Source: Planctomycetota bacterium
GTDB lineage: Bacteria; Planctomycetota; UBA1135; JADKAF01
DNA length: 61,088 nt
Assembly: GCA_016793245.1 (NCBI GenBank)
Contig: JAEUHW010000330.1
Location: 1 to 61,088, forward strand
Direction of reading: 5' to 3'
A model generated the notes under the pieces. The model ran no database searches. It was not told the origin of the DNA and saw only the letters and a list, made by a program, of their open reading frames with translations. Made by a program: the position numbers and the translations under genes. Positions 9,484-17,877 of the stretch are shown in pieces. Positions within the stretch are counted from its first letter, which is position 1. Each line of letters opens with the position of its first letter.

Positions 9484-11100
9484 ATGCCCCGTCTTCCTAG
9501 CATCGCGGAGGACGCCCTTCCAGGCGCGGAGCCGGAAGGCGCGCCCTGTGCGGGCCTCGGAGTCGCGCCCGTGTTCGAGAAGATCATCTTCGTCGCCTAC
9601 TTCGCGACGCTCCTCGTCCTCGCTGCCTACGGCTGTCACCGCTATGTGCTGGTGTACATGCTCTACCGCTACCGCAAGCAGCGCGCGCAGGCTTCCGAGC
9701 AGCGCTTCGCCGAGCAGGACCTCCCGAGGGTCACGGTCCAGCTCCCGATCTTCAACGAGCGCTACGTCGTCGATCGGCTGATCGATTGCGTCGCCGCGCT
9801 GGACTACCCGCGCGACCGCATGGAGATCCAGGTCCTCGACGACTCCATCGACGACACGACCGAGATCGCCGCGCGCAAGGTCGAGGAGTGGAAGGCGAAG
9901 GGCCTCGACATCACGCTGATCCACCGCACCGACCGCACGGGCTACAAGGCCGGCGCGCTCGAGAACGGCTTGAAGCACGCGAAGGGCGAGCTCGTCGCGA
10001 TCTTCGACGCCGACTTCGTGCCGGACGCCGACTTCCTGCGCAGCACGGTGCACCACTTCACGAAGAAGGAAGTCGGCCTCGTCCAGATGCGCTGGGGCCA
10101 CTTGAACCGCGACTACTCGCTGCTCACCCGCGCGCAAGCCGTGCTGCTCGACGGCCACTTCGTGGTCGAGAGTCCGGCGCGCTTCCGCGCCGGGCGCTTC
10201 TTCAACTTCAACGGCACGGCCGGGATCTGGAGGAAGCGCGCCATCGAGGAAGCGGGCGGCTGGGAGCACGACACGCTGACGGAGGACATGGACCTCTCGT
10301 ACCGCGCGCAGATGAAGGGCTGGCGCTTCATCTATCTCGACGACCTCACCGCCCCCGCCGAGCTCCCGGCGCAGATGGCGGCGTTCAAGACGCAGCAGCA
10401 CCGCTGGGCGAAGGGCCAGACGCAGACCTGCCTCAAGCTCTTCAAGCCGGTGATGAACGCGGAGCTGCCGTTCCGCATCAAGCTCGAGGCCTTCTTCCAC
10501 CTCACGGGGAACTTCTGCTACCTGCTGATGGTGCTCCTCTCGATGCTGATGCTGCCGATGATGCTGGTCCGCATCCGGATGGGCGACTGGCAGCTCGGCT
10601 ACTTCTTCGACATGAGCCTCTTCATGGCGGCGAGCGTGTCGGTGATCTGGTTCTACGCCGTCTCGCAGTACGAGGGCTACAAGGACTGGAAGAGCCGGCT
10701 GTGGTACTTCCCGCTCGTGCTCGCGCTGGGCATCGGGATGTGCATCAACAACACGCGAGCCGTGCTCGAAGCGCTCTTCGGCCACGAGTCCCCGTTCGTG
10801 CGCACGCCGAAGCACGCGCTCGGCAGCGGCGACGCGCAGAAGCACGGCTGGCGCGGCTCGCGCTACGTCTCGAGCTTCAAGCTGAAGAACCTGCTGACGC
10901 TCGTCGAGCTCGGCATGGGCGCCTACTTCGTCGTCGTCGTCGCGATCGCCTTCTGGCACCAGCTCTGGGTCTCGGGCGCGCTGCTCAGCCTCTTCATGAT
11001 CGGCTTCTTCTGGGTCGGCGGGCTGACCCTGATGCACGGGCGCGGCAAGGGTGCGGCGCCCACCGAGGAAGCGGGCGGGACCGAGATCGCCGCGGGCTGA
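9484..11100 (+). CDS. membrane family 2 glycosyltransferase (cellulose synthase/CslA-like)
   Basis: This is a processive-type GT2 enzyme in the inner membrane, about 538 residues. One N-terminal membrane helix ([17 protein letters not shown]) precedes the GT-A domain. The catalytic signatures are VLDDSID, the metal-binding [10 protein letters not shown], the [11 protein letters not shown] acceptor aspartate region and QQHRWAKG (the QxxRW motif), in the usual order. Four or more membrane helices follow. The pattern resembles glucomannan/cellulose-synthase-like enzymes, but the polymer made cannot be told. ATG 9484 is chosen as the first start giving a plausible N-terminus. No strong ribosome-binding site precedes it, and a GTG near 9571 is an alternative. 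It converges on the inositol-phosphate synthase gene 28 bases downstream. Confidence 0.87.
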   Translation: MPRLPSIAEDALPGAEPEGAPCAGLGVAPVFEKIIFVAYFATLLVLAAYGCHRYVLVYMLYRYRKQRAQASEQRFAEQDLPRVTVQLPIFNERYVVDRLIDCVAALDYPRDRMEIQVLDDSIDDTTEIAARKVEEWKAKGLDITLIHRTDRTGYKAGALENGLKHAKGELVAIFDADFVPDADFLRSTVHHFTKKEVGLVQMRWGHLNRDYSLLTRAQAVLLDGHFVVESPARFRAGRFFNFNGTAGIWRKRAIEEAGGWEHDTLTEDMDLSYRAQMKGWRFIYLDDLTAPAELPAQMAAFKTQQHRWAKGQTQTCLKLFKPVMNAELPFRIKLEAFFHLTGNFCYLLMVLLSMLMLPMMLVRIRMGDWQLGYFFDMSLFMAASVSVIWFYAVSQYEGYKDWKSRLWYFPLVLALGIGMCINNTRAVLEALFGHESPFVRTPKHALGSGDAQKHGWRGSRYVSSFKLKNLLTLVELGMGAYFVVVVAIAFWHQLWVSGALLSLFMIGFFWVGGLTLMHGRGKGAAPTEEAGGTEIAAG

Positions 11101-11128
11101 GCAGAGCCCAGAGCAGGCCGCACCGAGC

Positions 11129-12331
11129 TCAGACCGCGCCGCGAGCCCAGGCGAGCAAACGCTCGTGCTGGGCCGCGAAGTCGTGGTCCCCGCCGCCGAG
11201 CGGCGCCTTGAAGAACGACGCCAACGCCGTGATCGGTCCTCGTTCGCCGCGCCGCGCGGCGAGATCGAGGAAGCGCACGAGATCGATCACGAGCGGCGCC
11301 GCGAGCGCCGAGTCGCTGCCGGTCCAGGTGAACTGCAGCGACATGCGCGCCCCTAGGAACCCCTCGAAGTGCACGAAGTCCATCGCGGTCTTCCAGTCGC
11401 CGAGCGAGGGCAGGTAGTCGATCGAGACGTGCGAGTGCAGCTCGGGGTCGCCGAGGATCTCCTTCAGCACGCGGTCCTTGTTGCGGACCTTCGCGGCCTT
11501 GTGCTCGGGCTCGGTGAGCACGCGTCCATCGCGGTTCCCGAGCATGTTGTAGCCATGCCAGCCGAGCACGCGCAGCCGGCGCTTCGCGAACATCGGCGCG
11601 AGCACCGTCTTCAGGAGCGTCTCGCCGGTCTTGCCATCTTGGCCCGCGAGCGGAACGCCGAGCTCTTCCGCGCGAGCGAGCAAGGCGGGCGCGCTGGCGC
11701 CGATCGACGGAGTGAAGTTGAGGTAGGGGCAGCGCTCCTCGATCGCCGCGGAAGCGTAGAGCAGCGACGCCGGGAGCTCGGCTCCGGACTCCAGCGCGGC
11801 GCGGAAGCTCGCCTGGTCGCGAGCTTCCGGCGGGCTCGCCGCGCCGGCTTCCGCGCTCGCGAGATGGACCACGACCACGCGCTCCAGGCGTTCCGCGGCG
11901 CGAAACGCGCGGAGATCCGCGCGCAGTCGCTCGACCGCCGCGAGCCCGCGCTCGCGGCTCGCGCCGCTCGCGCCGACCAGCTCGGCTTCGCAGCTCTGCA
12001 CGATGCCCGGGCGGATGCGCGCATCGATCGCCGCGGCTTCCGCCGCGACGTCCTCGAGGAGCGCCGCGGGCAGGATGCCTGCGCGCGCAAGCTCGAGGCC
12101 GGCCTCGCGCAAGGACCCGGGGCGCACCTCGTGGCCTCCGAAGACGAGCGCATCGAGCGGTGCGAGATCGAGTCCGGCGAAGACCGGGTCCTCGCTCACG
12201 AGACCGAGCGCTTCGAGACGCCGAGCCGCCAGGCCCGCCGCTCCATAGGCCGCACAGGTCGCCACGGCGCCGCGCGCGCCGATCACCCAGACTCCGATCC
12301 GCCGCGACTCGCCGCCGTGCTGCGCGTTCAA
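11129..12331 (-). CDS. ino1: inositol-3-phosphate synthase
   Basis: This NAD-dependent enzyme converts glucose 6-phosphate to inositol 3-phosphate, the first step to inositol and inositol lipids. The 400-residue protein shows the N-terminal nucleotide-binding segment RIGVWVIGARGAVATCAAYG. It also has TPSIGASAPALLARAEE, the highly conserved GQDGKTGETLLKTVLAPMF, GWHGYNMLGNRDG, and FTWTGSDSALAAPLVIDLVR near the end, as in bacterial and archaeal synthases. The start is TTG at 12331, overlapping the TGA of the upstream membrane gene (TTGA), with GGGAGG in good position. The pair is therefore probably translationally coupled. Confidence 0.92.
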   Translation of the reverse strand: MNAQHGGESRRIGVWVIGARGAVATCAAYGAAGLAARRLEALGLVSEDPVFAGLDLAPLDALVFGGHEVRPGSLREAGLELARAGILPAALLEDVAAEAAAIDARIRPGIVQSCEAELVGASGASRERGLAAVERLRADLRAFRAAERLERVVVVHLASAEAGAASPPEARDQASFRAALESGAELPASLLYASAAIEERCPYLNFTPSIGASAPALLARAEELGVPLAGQDGKTGETLLKTVLAPMFAKRRLRVLGWHGYNMLGNRDGRVLTEPEHKAAKVRNKDRVLKEILGDPELHSHVSIDYLPSLGDWKTAMDFVHFEGFLGARMSLQFTWTGSDSALAAPLVIDLVRFLDLAARRGERGPITALASFFKAPLGGGDHDFAAQHERLLAWARGAV

Positions 12332-13206
12332 TCACGCCTCCCGAAGTAGCGAGCCACGCAGCGCCGGTAGCGCTCGGGCAGCTCGGCCCACGCCGCATTC
12401 CCCACCGGAGCCGTGCCCGCGCGGGATGCGCCGGCCGGGGACTCCGCCGTTGCACCGGGGGCAGATGCGCCGGAGCTCGCGTCCGAGCCGCGCGCGGAAT
12501 CGTCCGCCGCGGCCGTCGGGCGCGACATGCTACTGTCGGCGCGCGGGCGAGCGTAGCTTCGGCTCGCGCGCTCCAGGCGTTCGGCGAACTCCGCCGAGCT
12601 CAGCGCCCCGGCGGCGCGCTGCGCGCGGAGCTCTTCGACCTCGCGCGTCAGCGCCGCATCGTCTTCCGCCTGCTCCCCCGCGGCAACGGCGGCACTCGAG
12701 CTCGAAGCACCCTCGAGAGCCGCGAGCGGCGCCGGCGCCGAGGTCGATCGCGCGCGCTCCGCCGCGACGCCCAGCGTGGCCGCCGCGGCGAAAAGCGCCG
12801 CGCCGAGCGCGAGCCAGCACGCCGGTCGCAACTGCAGCGCCGCGGGGGCCGCGGCGGCGCGCAAGCGACGCACCTGATCGCGGGCCGCGAGCGCGCCCAA
12901 CGGAACCTCGTGCGCGCATTCCAGCGCCGCTCCGATCGCCCCTTCGCAAGCGAGCTGTCGCTCGACTTCGCGGAGCTTCCGCGCGGCGGCGCCGCGCGTG
13001 GCCCTGACTCCGAGAGCTAGCGCGGCAAAGCCGAGCATGGCCGCCAGCTCCGGACTCCACCATCCGCACGCGAGGAGTCCGACGACGAGCGCCGCCGCGA
13101 GCAGCGCGCGCTCTTCGAGGGCGCGGCGACGCCACGGCGCCGAGAAGCGGCGCAGCTCGCGCAGCAGCTCGCGCGCCGCTGGAGAGGACGCGAACGTGAG
13201 CCCCAT
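12328..13206 (-). CDS. membrane protein of unknown function
   Basis: This 292-residue protein is immediately upstream of, and coupled to, the inositol-phosphate synthase gene. Two or three hydrophobic helices lie in the first half (LLAAALVVGLLACGWW, LAAMLGFAALALGV and CWLALGAALFAAAATLGVA). A long Ala/Ser/Glu-rich, low-complexity region follows, then a short conserved-looking end WAELPERYRRCVARYFGRR. Similar LPERYR-type tails occur on planctomycete membrane proteins, from memory, but I cannot name the family. The start at 13206 sits 19 bases after the stop of the YdjY-like gene, so all three minus-strand genes may form one operon. Confidence 0.65.
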   Translation of the reverse strand: MGLTFASSPAARELLRELRRFSAPWRRRALEERALLAAALVVGLLACGWWSPELAAMLGFAALALGVRATRGAAARKLREVERQLACEGAIGAALECAHEVPLGALAARDQVRRLRAAAAPAALQLRPACWLALGAALFAAAATLGVAAERARSTSAPAPLAALEGASSSSAAVAAGEQAEDDAALTREVEELRAQRAAGALSSAEFAERLERASRSYARPRADSSMSRPTAAADDSARGSDASSGASAPGATAESPAGASRAGTAPVGNAAWAELPERYRRCVARYFGRRD

Positions 13207-13225
13207 GCCGCGGTGGACGCGCGCC

Positions 13226-14107
13226 TCAGCGCACGCGGACCTCGCGCTCGCGCCTCGTGAGCACGACCTCGACCGGTGTTCCGCGCTCGGGCACCAACGT
13301 GTGGTTCGGCCAGAAGATCGGTCGCAGCGCGAGCGGATGAGGATTGGTGAACACCTGCGCTCCGCCGGCGAAATAGCAGATCGAGATCAGATCGCCCTCG
13401 ACGTCGGCGGCGAAGTACTCCGGGTCCTTCGGCGAGGGCTTCACGAAGCGCGAGCCGAGGAAGACCCACGCGGTGTACGGCATGACGCGACCATCGTGCT
13501 CGGTGACGACGAGGTCCTCCGCGCGATAGGTCCGCTTCCGGCCGTTCTCCTCCCAGGAGACGTAGACGAAGAGACCGTCGCCCTCGGGCGCGATGATGTC
13601 GTGCGTGCGCGCTCCCGCGCGCACTTCGTCCTCGGTCGGGAAGGGATCGCGCTCGACCCAGCTCACGTTGCGGCCCGGCTTCAAGCCGAGCAGATGCACC
13701 GCCGTGGTGATCGCCGACGGGCGCGCCGAGGTCACGAGCAGCGCCTCGTGCTCCGCCCCGCGATCGTTCACCAGCAAGAACTCGAGGGGCATGCGCGGGC
13801 TGCCGAGGCGCGCCTGCAAGCGCAGCTCCTGCGCTTCGAGATCGAGGACGACGCCGGCCTTCGCGAGGGAAGCAACGAGAGCGGCGCGAACCTCGGCGGC
13901 GCTCGCTTCGGCTGCCAAACGCGCGGGGTCGCTCTCACGCGTCGCGATCTCCTCGCGATGATCACCCAGGCGCCGCCACGCTTCGTCGCCGCGCGCGCCG
14001 GGGTTGCCGGGAACGGGCCCCGGGCGCTCGGGGGGCGGATCTTGGGAGACGGAGAGCACGGCGGCGAGCGCCGCGGGGAGCGCCAGCCAGGGGAACAGGG
14101 AGCTCAT
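13226..14107 (-). CDS. secreted protein with a YdjY-like domain
   Basis: The 293-residue product starts with a signal peptide (MSSLFPWLALPAALAAVLSV), followed by a Pro-rich linker. The central part LGSPRMPLEFLLVNDRGAEHEALLVTSARPSAITTAVHLLGLKPG resembles the YdjY-type domain common in secreted planctomycete proteins. There it sits next to redox or ferredoxin-like modules, but here no cysteine cluster is seen. The C-terminal half is beta-rich. Function is unknown. ATG 14107 was chosen because it places the signal peptide at the N-terminus. It is divergent from the pdxR-like regulator and shares the 152-base control region. Confidence 0.68.
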   Translation of the reverse strand: MSSLFPWLALPAALAAVLSVSQDPPPERPGPVPGNPGARGDEAWRRLGDHREEIATRESDPARLAAEASAAEVRAALVASLAKAGVVLDLEAQELRLQARLGSPRMPLEFLLVNDRGAEHEALLVTSARPSAITTAVHLLGLKPGRNVSWVERDPFPTEDEVRAGARTHDIIAPEGDGLFVYVSWEENGRKRTYRAEDLVVTEHDGRVMPYTAWVFLGSRFVKPSPKDPEYFAADVEGDLISICYFAGGAQVFTNPHPLALRPIFWPNHTLVPERGTPVEVVLTRREREVRVR

Positions 14108-14202
14108 CGGGTTCGCGTACCTCTTCGGCTGCGTCGGGCGAGGATAGGACCGTGCTGCGAGAACGGCGAGCAGTCCTCTGGGTTCGCGAACCCTCGGCGG
14201 CA

Positions 14203-14332
14203 TTGGATGGATCCAACCATGAGTACGGAGCCCCAATTCTGGGGCGGCCTCTTGTGTCCATGGGGCCACCTCGTTATGGATGCCATCCAATCCAACCGAG
14301 CCGACACTTGGACCGATCCATTCCGTTGGACC
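14203..14332. promoter_or_regulatory. phased TTGGA/TCCAA operator-like array before pdxR
   Basis: Three inverted repeats of similar design occur here: TTGGAT-GG-ATCCAA (14203-14216), TGGAT-GCC-ATCCA (14277-14289) and TTGGAC-CG-ATCCAT (14308-14321). A further TTGGACC follows at 14326-14332. The centres are 73.5 and 31.5 bases apart, close to 7 and 3 turns at 10.5 bp per turn, so all three would face the same side of the helix. A weak promoter (TTGTGT 14253-14258, 17 bases, TATGGA 14276-14281) overlaps the array. This fits autoregulation by the MocR-type protein encoded next. Confidence 0.55.
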
Positions 14333-15843
14333 GCGCTGCCGCGGCCCCGCTCTACCGCCAGATCGCCGAGGATCTCCTCGCTTCGATCCGCTCGGGCGCC
14401 TTGGTGCCCGGGGAGCGTTTGCCGGCCACGCGCGAGCTCGCGCAGGAGCTCGGCGTGAATCGGATCACCGTCCAGCTCGCCTATCGCCACCTGCAGGAGG
14501 AAGGCTGGATCCGCAGCCACGTGGGACAGGGCAGCTTCGTCGCGGCGTCTGCGCCGGACTCCCCCACCGAGCGCGCCGCGCGCGTACCTCCGGCGCGGGA
14601 AGCGATGGCGAGCTCCGCGGAACGCCGCGTCTGCACGCCTGCCGTGGAGCGCCTCTTCGAGCGCGCGCGCACGCGCGCCTCCTGGCCCGAGGTCGGCTCC
14701 GATGCGATCGACTTCAGCGGACGCGTGCCCGACGAACGCCTCTTCGACGTGGAGGAGTTCCGGCGCGCCGTCGACCGCGCGCTCGCGCGCCGCGGTGCCG
14801 AGCTCTTGCAGTACGGCCCGCCCGCCGGGGACGAGGGCTTGCGCACTTGGATCGCGGAGCGCCTGCGCTCGCGCGGCATCGAGGCGCGCGCCTCGGACGT
14901 GCTGCTCGTGAATGGCGCGCAGCAAGGGCTGAGCCTCGTCGCGCAGTCGCTCGCGTCGAGTGGTGATCAAGTGGCCTGCGAGCGCCCGACCTACCACCAA
15001 GCGCTCGATATCTTCGGCGGCTTGGGTCTCCGCGTCGCGGGGCTGCCGCTCGGCGAGCAGGGTCTGAGCGTGGAGCATCTGCGCGAGCTCTTGCGCGCCG
15101 AGCGTCCGCGCCTCCTCTACACGATGCCGGAGTTCCAGAACCCCACCGGCACGACGCAGTCGGCGGAGACGCGCCGCGCGCTGGTCGAGGTCGCCTCGCT
15201 CGCCGATCTCCCGCTCGTGGAAGACGACTTCGAGCACGAGCTGCGCTTCCGCGGATCGGCGCCGCGGCCGCTCGCGGCGCTTCCGGGCGCGCGCCATGTG
15301 GTCCATCTCGGGACCTTCTCGAAGGGGCTCTTCCCCGGCGTGCGCGTCGGTTGGATCCACGCGGCTCCTGCGCTGCTCGCGCGCATCGCGCAGATGAAGC
15401 GCACGCTCGACCTCGGCGGCGGAACGCTGATCCAAGCGGCGCTCGGCGAGTTCGTCGCGACGGGCGCGTACGAGCGACATCTCGAGGTGCTGCGTCACTC
15501 GCTCGCGCAGAAGCACGCCGCCGCGCAAGAGGCGCTGCAGCGGCACTTCCGCGGTCGCGCGCGCTGGACCTCGCCGGACGGAGGCTACGGCCTCTGGATC
15601 GAGCTCGAGGAGAGCGTCGATGCGCCGCGCCTCCAGCGCCACGCCGCTCGCGAAGGCGTGGTCTACACCGCGGGCGAGCTCTTCTACGACGTGCCGCCGG
15701 AGCACACCTGTCTCCGCCTCTCGCTCTCGCGCGTCGACCGCGAGCGCATCGAGCCCGGCTTGCAGCGCCTGGCCCGCGCGCTCGATGGCGCGCGTCGCGC
15801 GACGGGCTCGAACCTCCCCGCGAGCTCGATGCCCCTGCTCTAG
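14260..15843 (+). CDS. pdxR: MocR/PdxR-type GntR-family regulator with aminotransferase fold
   Basis: MocR proteins fuse a GntR winged-helix DNA-binding domain to a PLP-binding class I aminotransferase-like domain. PdxR members control pyridoxal phosphate synthesis. The winged helix is seen in PLYRQIAEDLLASIRSGALV, the GERLPATRELAQELGVNRI segment and GWIRSHVGQGSFV. The aminotransferase part has NGAQQGLSLVAQSLASSGD, YTMPEFQNPTGTTQS, VEDDFEHEL and the PLP-lysine region GTFSKGLFPGVRVGW. The neighbours pdxS and pdxT strongly support PdxR. ATG 14260 is the only nearby ATG in frame. Family alignment suggests the true start may be TTG 14308, which overlaps an operator-like site. Confidence 0.88.
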   Translation: MGPPRYGCHPIQPSRHLDRSIPLDRAAAAPLYRQIAEDLLASIRSGALVPGERLPATRELAQELGVNRITVQLAYRHLQEEGWIRSHVGQGSFVAASAPDSPTERAARVPPAREAMASSAERRVCTPAVERLFERARTRASWPEVGSDAIDFSGRVPDERLFDVEEFRRAVDRALARRGAELLQYGPPAGDEGLRTWIAERLRSRGIEARASDVLLVNGAQQGLSLVAQSLASSGDQVACERPTYHQALDIFGGLGLRVAGLPLGEQGLSVEHLRELLRAERPRLLYTMPEFQNPTGTTQSAETRRALVEVASLADLPLVEDDFEHELRFRGSAPRPLAALPGARHVVHLGTFSKGLFPGVRVGWIHAAPALLARIAQMKRTLDLGGGTLIQAALGEFVATGAYERHLEVLRHSLAQKHAAAQEALQRHFRGRARWTSPDGGYGLWIELEESVDAPRLQRHAAREGVVYTAGELFYDVPPEHTCLRLSLSRVDRERIEPGLQRLARALDGARRATGSNLPASSMPLL

Positions 15844-15887
15844 AGCTAGCAGGGCTTCACCCCAGCCCCGCTGGCACTTTGGCTCGT

Positions 15888-15907
15888 TCAACGGCTGACG
15901 CCGTTGA
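15888..15907 (+). promoter_or_regulatory. hairpin between pdxR and pdxS
   Basis: TCAACGGC (15888-15895) and GCCGTTGA (15900-15907) form a perfect 8-bp stem with a TGAC loop, in the 132-base gap between pdxR and pdxS. No U-tract follows, so it may be an RNA processing or attenuation element, or a palindromic protein site, and not a simple terminator. Confidence 0.45.
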
Positions 15908-15975
15908 GACCGCGCTCCGACGACGAGCGCAACTCCACCAAGAAGATCGCCACGAACCAACGAGGACTCCCTGCG

Positions 15976-16875
15976 ATGAAAGACTGGCTGCGCGAAGGCC
16001 CTGTGGATCTCCGCACGAAGATCGGCCTGGCCGAGATGCTGAAGGGCGGCGTCATCATGGACGTCACCACCGTGGATCAAGCGAAGATCGCCGAAGACGC
16101 CGGCGCGGTCGCCGTGATGGCGCTCGAGCGCGTTCCCGCCGATATCCGCAAGGAAGGCGGCGTCGCGCGCATGGCCGATCTCAGGATCGTGCGATCGATC
16201 CAGGAGTCGGTCTCGATCCCGGTCATGGCGAAGTGCCGCATCGGCCACTTCGTCGAGGCCGAAGTGCTGCAGGCGCTCGGCGTCGATTTCGTCGACGAGA
16301 GCGAGGTGCTGACGCCGGCCGACGATCAGTATCACGTCGACAAGCACGCGTTCCGTGTGCCCTTCGTCTGCGGCTGCCGCAATCTCGGCGAAGCGCTGCG
16401 GCGCGTCGGCGAAGGCGCCGCGATGATGCGCACGAAAGGCGAAGCCGGCAGCGGCAACATCGTGGAAGCCGTGCGCCATCTGCGCACGCTGACCTCGGAG
16501 ATGCGCCGCTTGACGACGCTGCGCGACGAAGAGCTGATGACCACGGCGAAGGACCTCGGCGCGCCCTACGAGCTCGTGAAGGACGTCGCCAAGCGCGGCA
16601 AGCTCCCGGTGCCGAACTTCGCCGCCGGCGGCATCGCGACCCCCGCGGACGCGGCGCTCTGCATGCGCCTCGGCGCGGAGACGGTCTTCGTCGGCTCCGG
16701 CATCTTCAAGTCGGAGAACCCCGCGCGCCTCGCCGCGGCGATCGTGAAGGCCACCGCGCGCTTCGAAGATCCGGACATCCTGGTCGAGGTCTCGATGGAC
16801 CTCGGTCGCGCGATGGCCGGCCTCGAGATGTCGAAGCTCGCACCGAGCGAGCGCCTGCAAGAGCGCGGCTGGTAG
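15976..16875 (+). CDS. pdxS: pyridoxal 5'-phosphate synthase lyase subunit PdxS
   Basis: PdxS builds pyridoxal 5'-phosphate from ribose 5-phosphate, glyceraldehyde 3-phosphate and ammonia supplied by PdxT. From ATG 15976 the protein is 299 residues, the usual size. The whole sequence is near consensus. Landmarks are [75 protein letters not shown], the [17 protein letters not shown] loop with its conserved lysine, and [33 protein letters not shown] longer TTG start at 15904 is possible but adds only non-conserved residues. It is followed by pdxT 34 bases on, so the two form an operon. Confidence 0.98.
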   Translation: MKDWLREGPVDLRTKIGLAEMLKGGVIMDVTTVDQAKIAEDAGAVAVMALERVPADIRKEGGVARMADLRIVRSIQESVSIPVMAKCRIGHFVEAEVLQALGVDFVDESEVLTPADDQYHVDKHAFRVPFVCGCRNLGEALRRVGEGAAMMRTKGEAGSGNIVEAVRHLRTLTSEMRRLTTLRDEELMTTAKDLGAPYELVKDVAKRGKLPVPNFAAGGIATPADAALCMRLGAETVFVGSGIFKSENPARLAAAIVKATARFEDPDILVEVSMDLGRAMAGLEMSKLAPSERLQERGW

Positions 16876-16909
16876 GCCGACGGCAACGAACGAGAACCGG
16901 AGCCCTCCG

Positions 16910-17587
16910 ATGCACATCGGCGTCCTCGCGTTACAAGGCGATTTCCACGCGCATCTCACGCAGCTCCGCCACCTCGGCGCGAGCTGCGGCGAGGTGCGAT
17001 CCCGCGTCCAACTCGCGCGCGCCGACGCGCTGATCATCCCGGGCGGCGAATCGACGACGCTCTGGCGCTTGCTCGAGGTGTTGGAGCTCGAGCAGCCGCT
17101 CCGCGCGTGGCTCGCCGAGGGCAAGCCCGTCTTCGGCACCTGCGCGGGAGCGATCCTCCTCGCGCGCGAGATCTTGGGCCCCGATCGCGCGGGCCTCGGC
17201 GCGCTGGACATCGACGTGCGCCGCAACGCCTACGGGCGACAGATCGACTCCTTCCTCGCCCCCGCCGAGCGCACGGCTCCGGGCTTCGAGGGTCTCGAGT
17301 GCTTGTTCATCCGCGCCCCCGTCTTCGAGCGCATCGGCCCGCAGGTCGAGGTGCTGGCCGAGGTCGGCGGTCGACCGGTGTGGGTGCGCGAAGGGCGCGC
17401 GATGGCCGCGACCTTCCATCCCGAGCTCACGCACGACCTGCGCGTGCATCGCGCGTTCTTGGAGCTGGCCTCCGCTGGCGGCTCGTGCCGCAGCACAGCG
17501 GAGACGAGCTCGCGGGCGACGCCCTATGCGTCGTCGTCGTCACCCGCGACCGCACTCGCGCGCTCGGCTTCGGCCGGCGGGCGATAG
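16910..17587 (+). CDS. pdxT: pyridoxal 5'-phosphate synthase glutaminase subunit PdxT
   Basis: PdxT hydrolyses glutamine and channels ammonia to PdxS. The 225-residue protein shows LALQGDFHAHL, LIIPGGESTTLWRLL, nucleophile Cys78 in VFGTCAGAILLA, and the His169/Glu171 pair in TFHPELTHD, completing the triad. Typical PdxT ends around residue 190-200. The extra Ser/Ala/Arg-rich tail of about 30 residues is not conserved and lies over the end of the antisense yhbY gene (17524-17587). The tail may simply reflect the absence of a stop codon in this frame. Confidence 0.96.
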   Translation: MHIGVLALQGDFHAHLTQLRHLGASCGEVRSRVQLARADALIIPGGESTTLWRLLEVLELEQPLRAWLAEGKPVFGTCAGAILLAREILGPDRAGLGALDIDVRRNAYGRQIDSFLAPAERTAPGFEGLECLFIRAPVFERIGPQVEVLAEVGGRPVWVREGRAMAATFHPELTHDLRVHRAFLELASAGGSCRSTAETSSRATPYASSSSPATALARSASAGGR

Positions 17588-17835
17588 AGCACGGCGATCT
17601 TCCCCACCTCGCCCACGAGCCCAGCACCCACGCGCGCGCTGAGATCCACCGCCAGCGCATGGCGCATCTCGCGATCGCCGGGGAGATGCACCTTCATCAG
17701 CGGCTCCTGTCGCAGCGCCTTCTCGACCTCGGCGAGCACCGCATCGGTGAGCCCTTTGCCTCCGATGCGCACGCGCGGCTCGAGCGCGTGGGTGCGGGCC
17801 ATCAGGGACTTGCGTTCGCGAGGACTGAGTTCCAT
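17524..17835 (-). CDS. yhbY: CRM-domain (YhbY-family) RNA-binding protein
   Basis: YhbY-type CRM proteins bind RNA and associate with the pre-50S ribosomal subunit. The 103-residue protein contains LSPRERKSLMARTHALEPRV followed by RIGGKGLTDAVLAEVEKAL, which includes the conserved GxxG loop, then LPGDREMRHALAVDLSARVGAGLVGEVGKIAVLYRP. A short acidic tail GDDDDA is added. It is the last gene of a minus-strand group with nnrD and the HEAT-like gene. Its final 64 bases overlap the 3' end of pdxT on the other strand. Confidence 0.92.
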   Translation of the reverse strand: MELSPRERKSLMARTHALEPRVRIGGKGLTDAVLAEVEKALRQEPLMKVHLPGDREMRHALAVDLSARVGAGLVGEVGKIAVLYRPPAEAERASAVAGDDDDA

Positions 17836-17877
17836 GGGATGCGGTGCTGTTGGCGCGTACCGAAAGGCGATGCGCCT

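Noticed and set aside
15871..15886. TGGCACTTTGGCTCG as a second sigma-54 promoter before pdxS
   Set aside because: It has the TGGCAC element, but the TTGC element is missing at the required spacing.
14104..17226. A 1040-codon minus-strand frame over pdxR-pdxS-pdxT
   Set aside because: The + strand genes match their families end to end. The antisense frame is a shadow rich in Arg/Ala/Glu.
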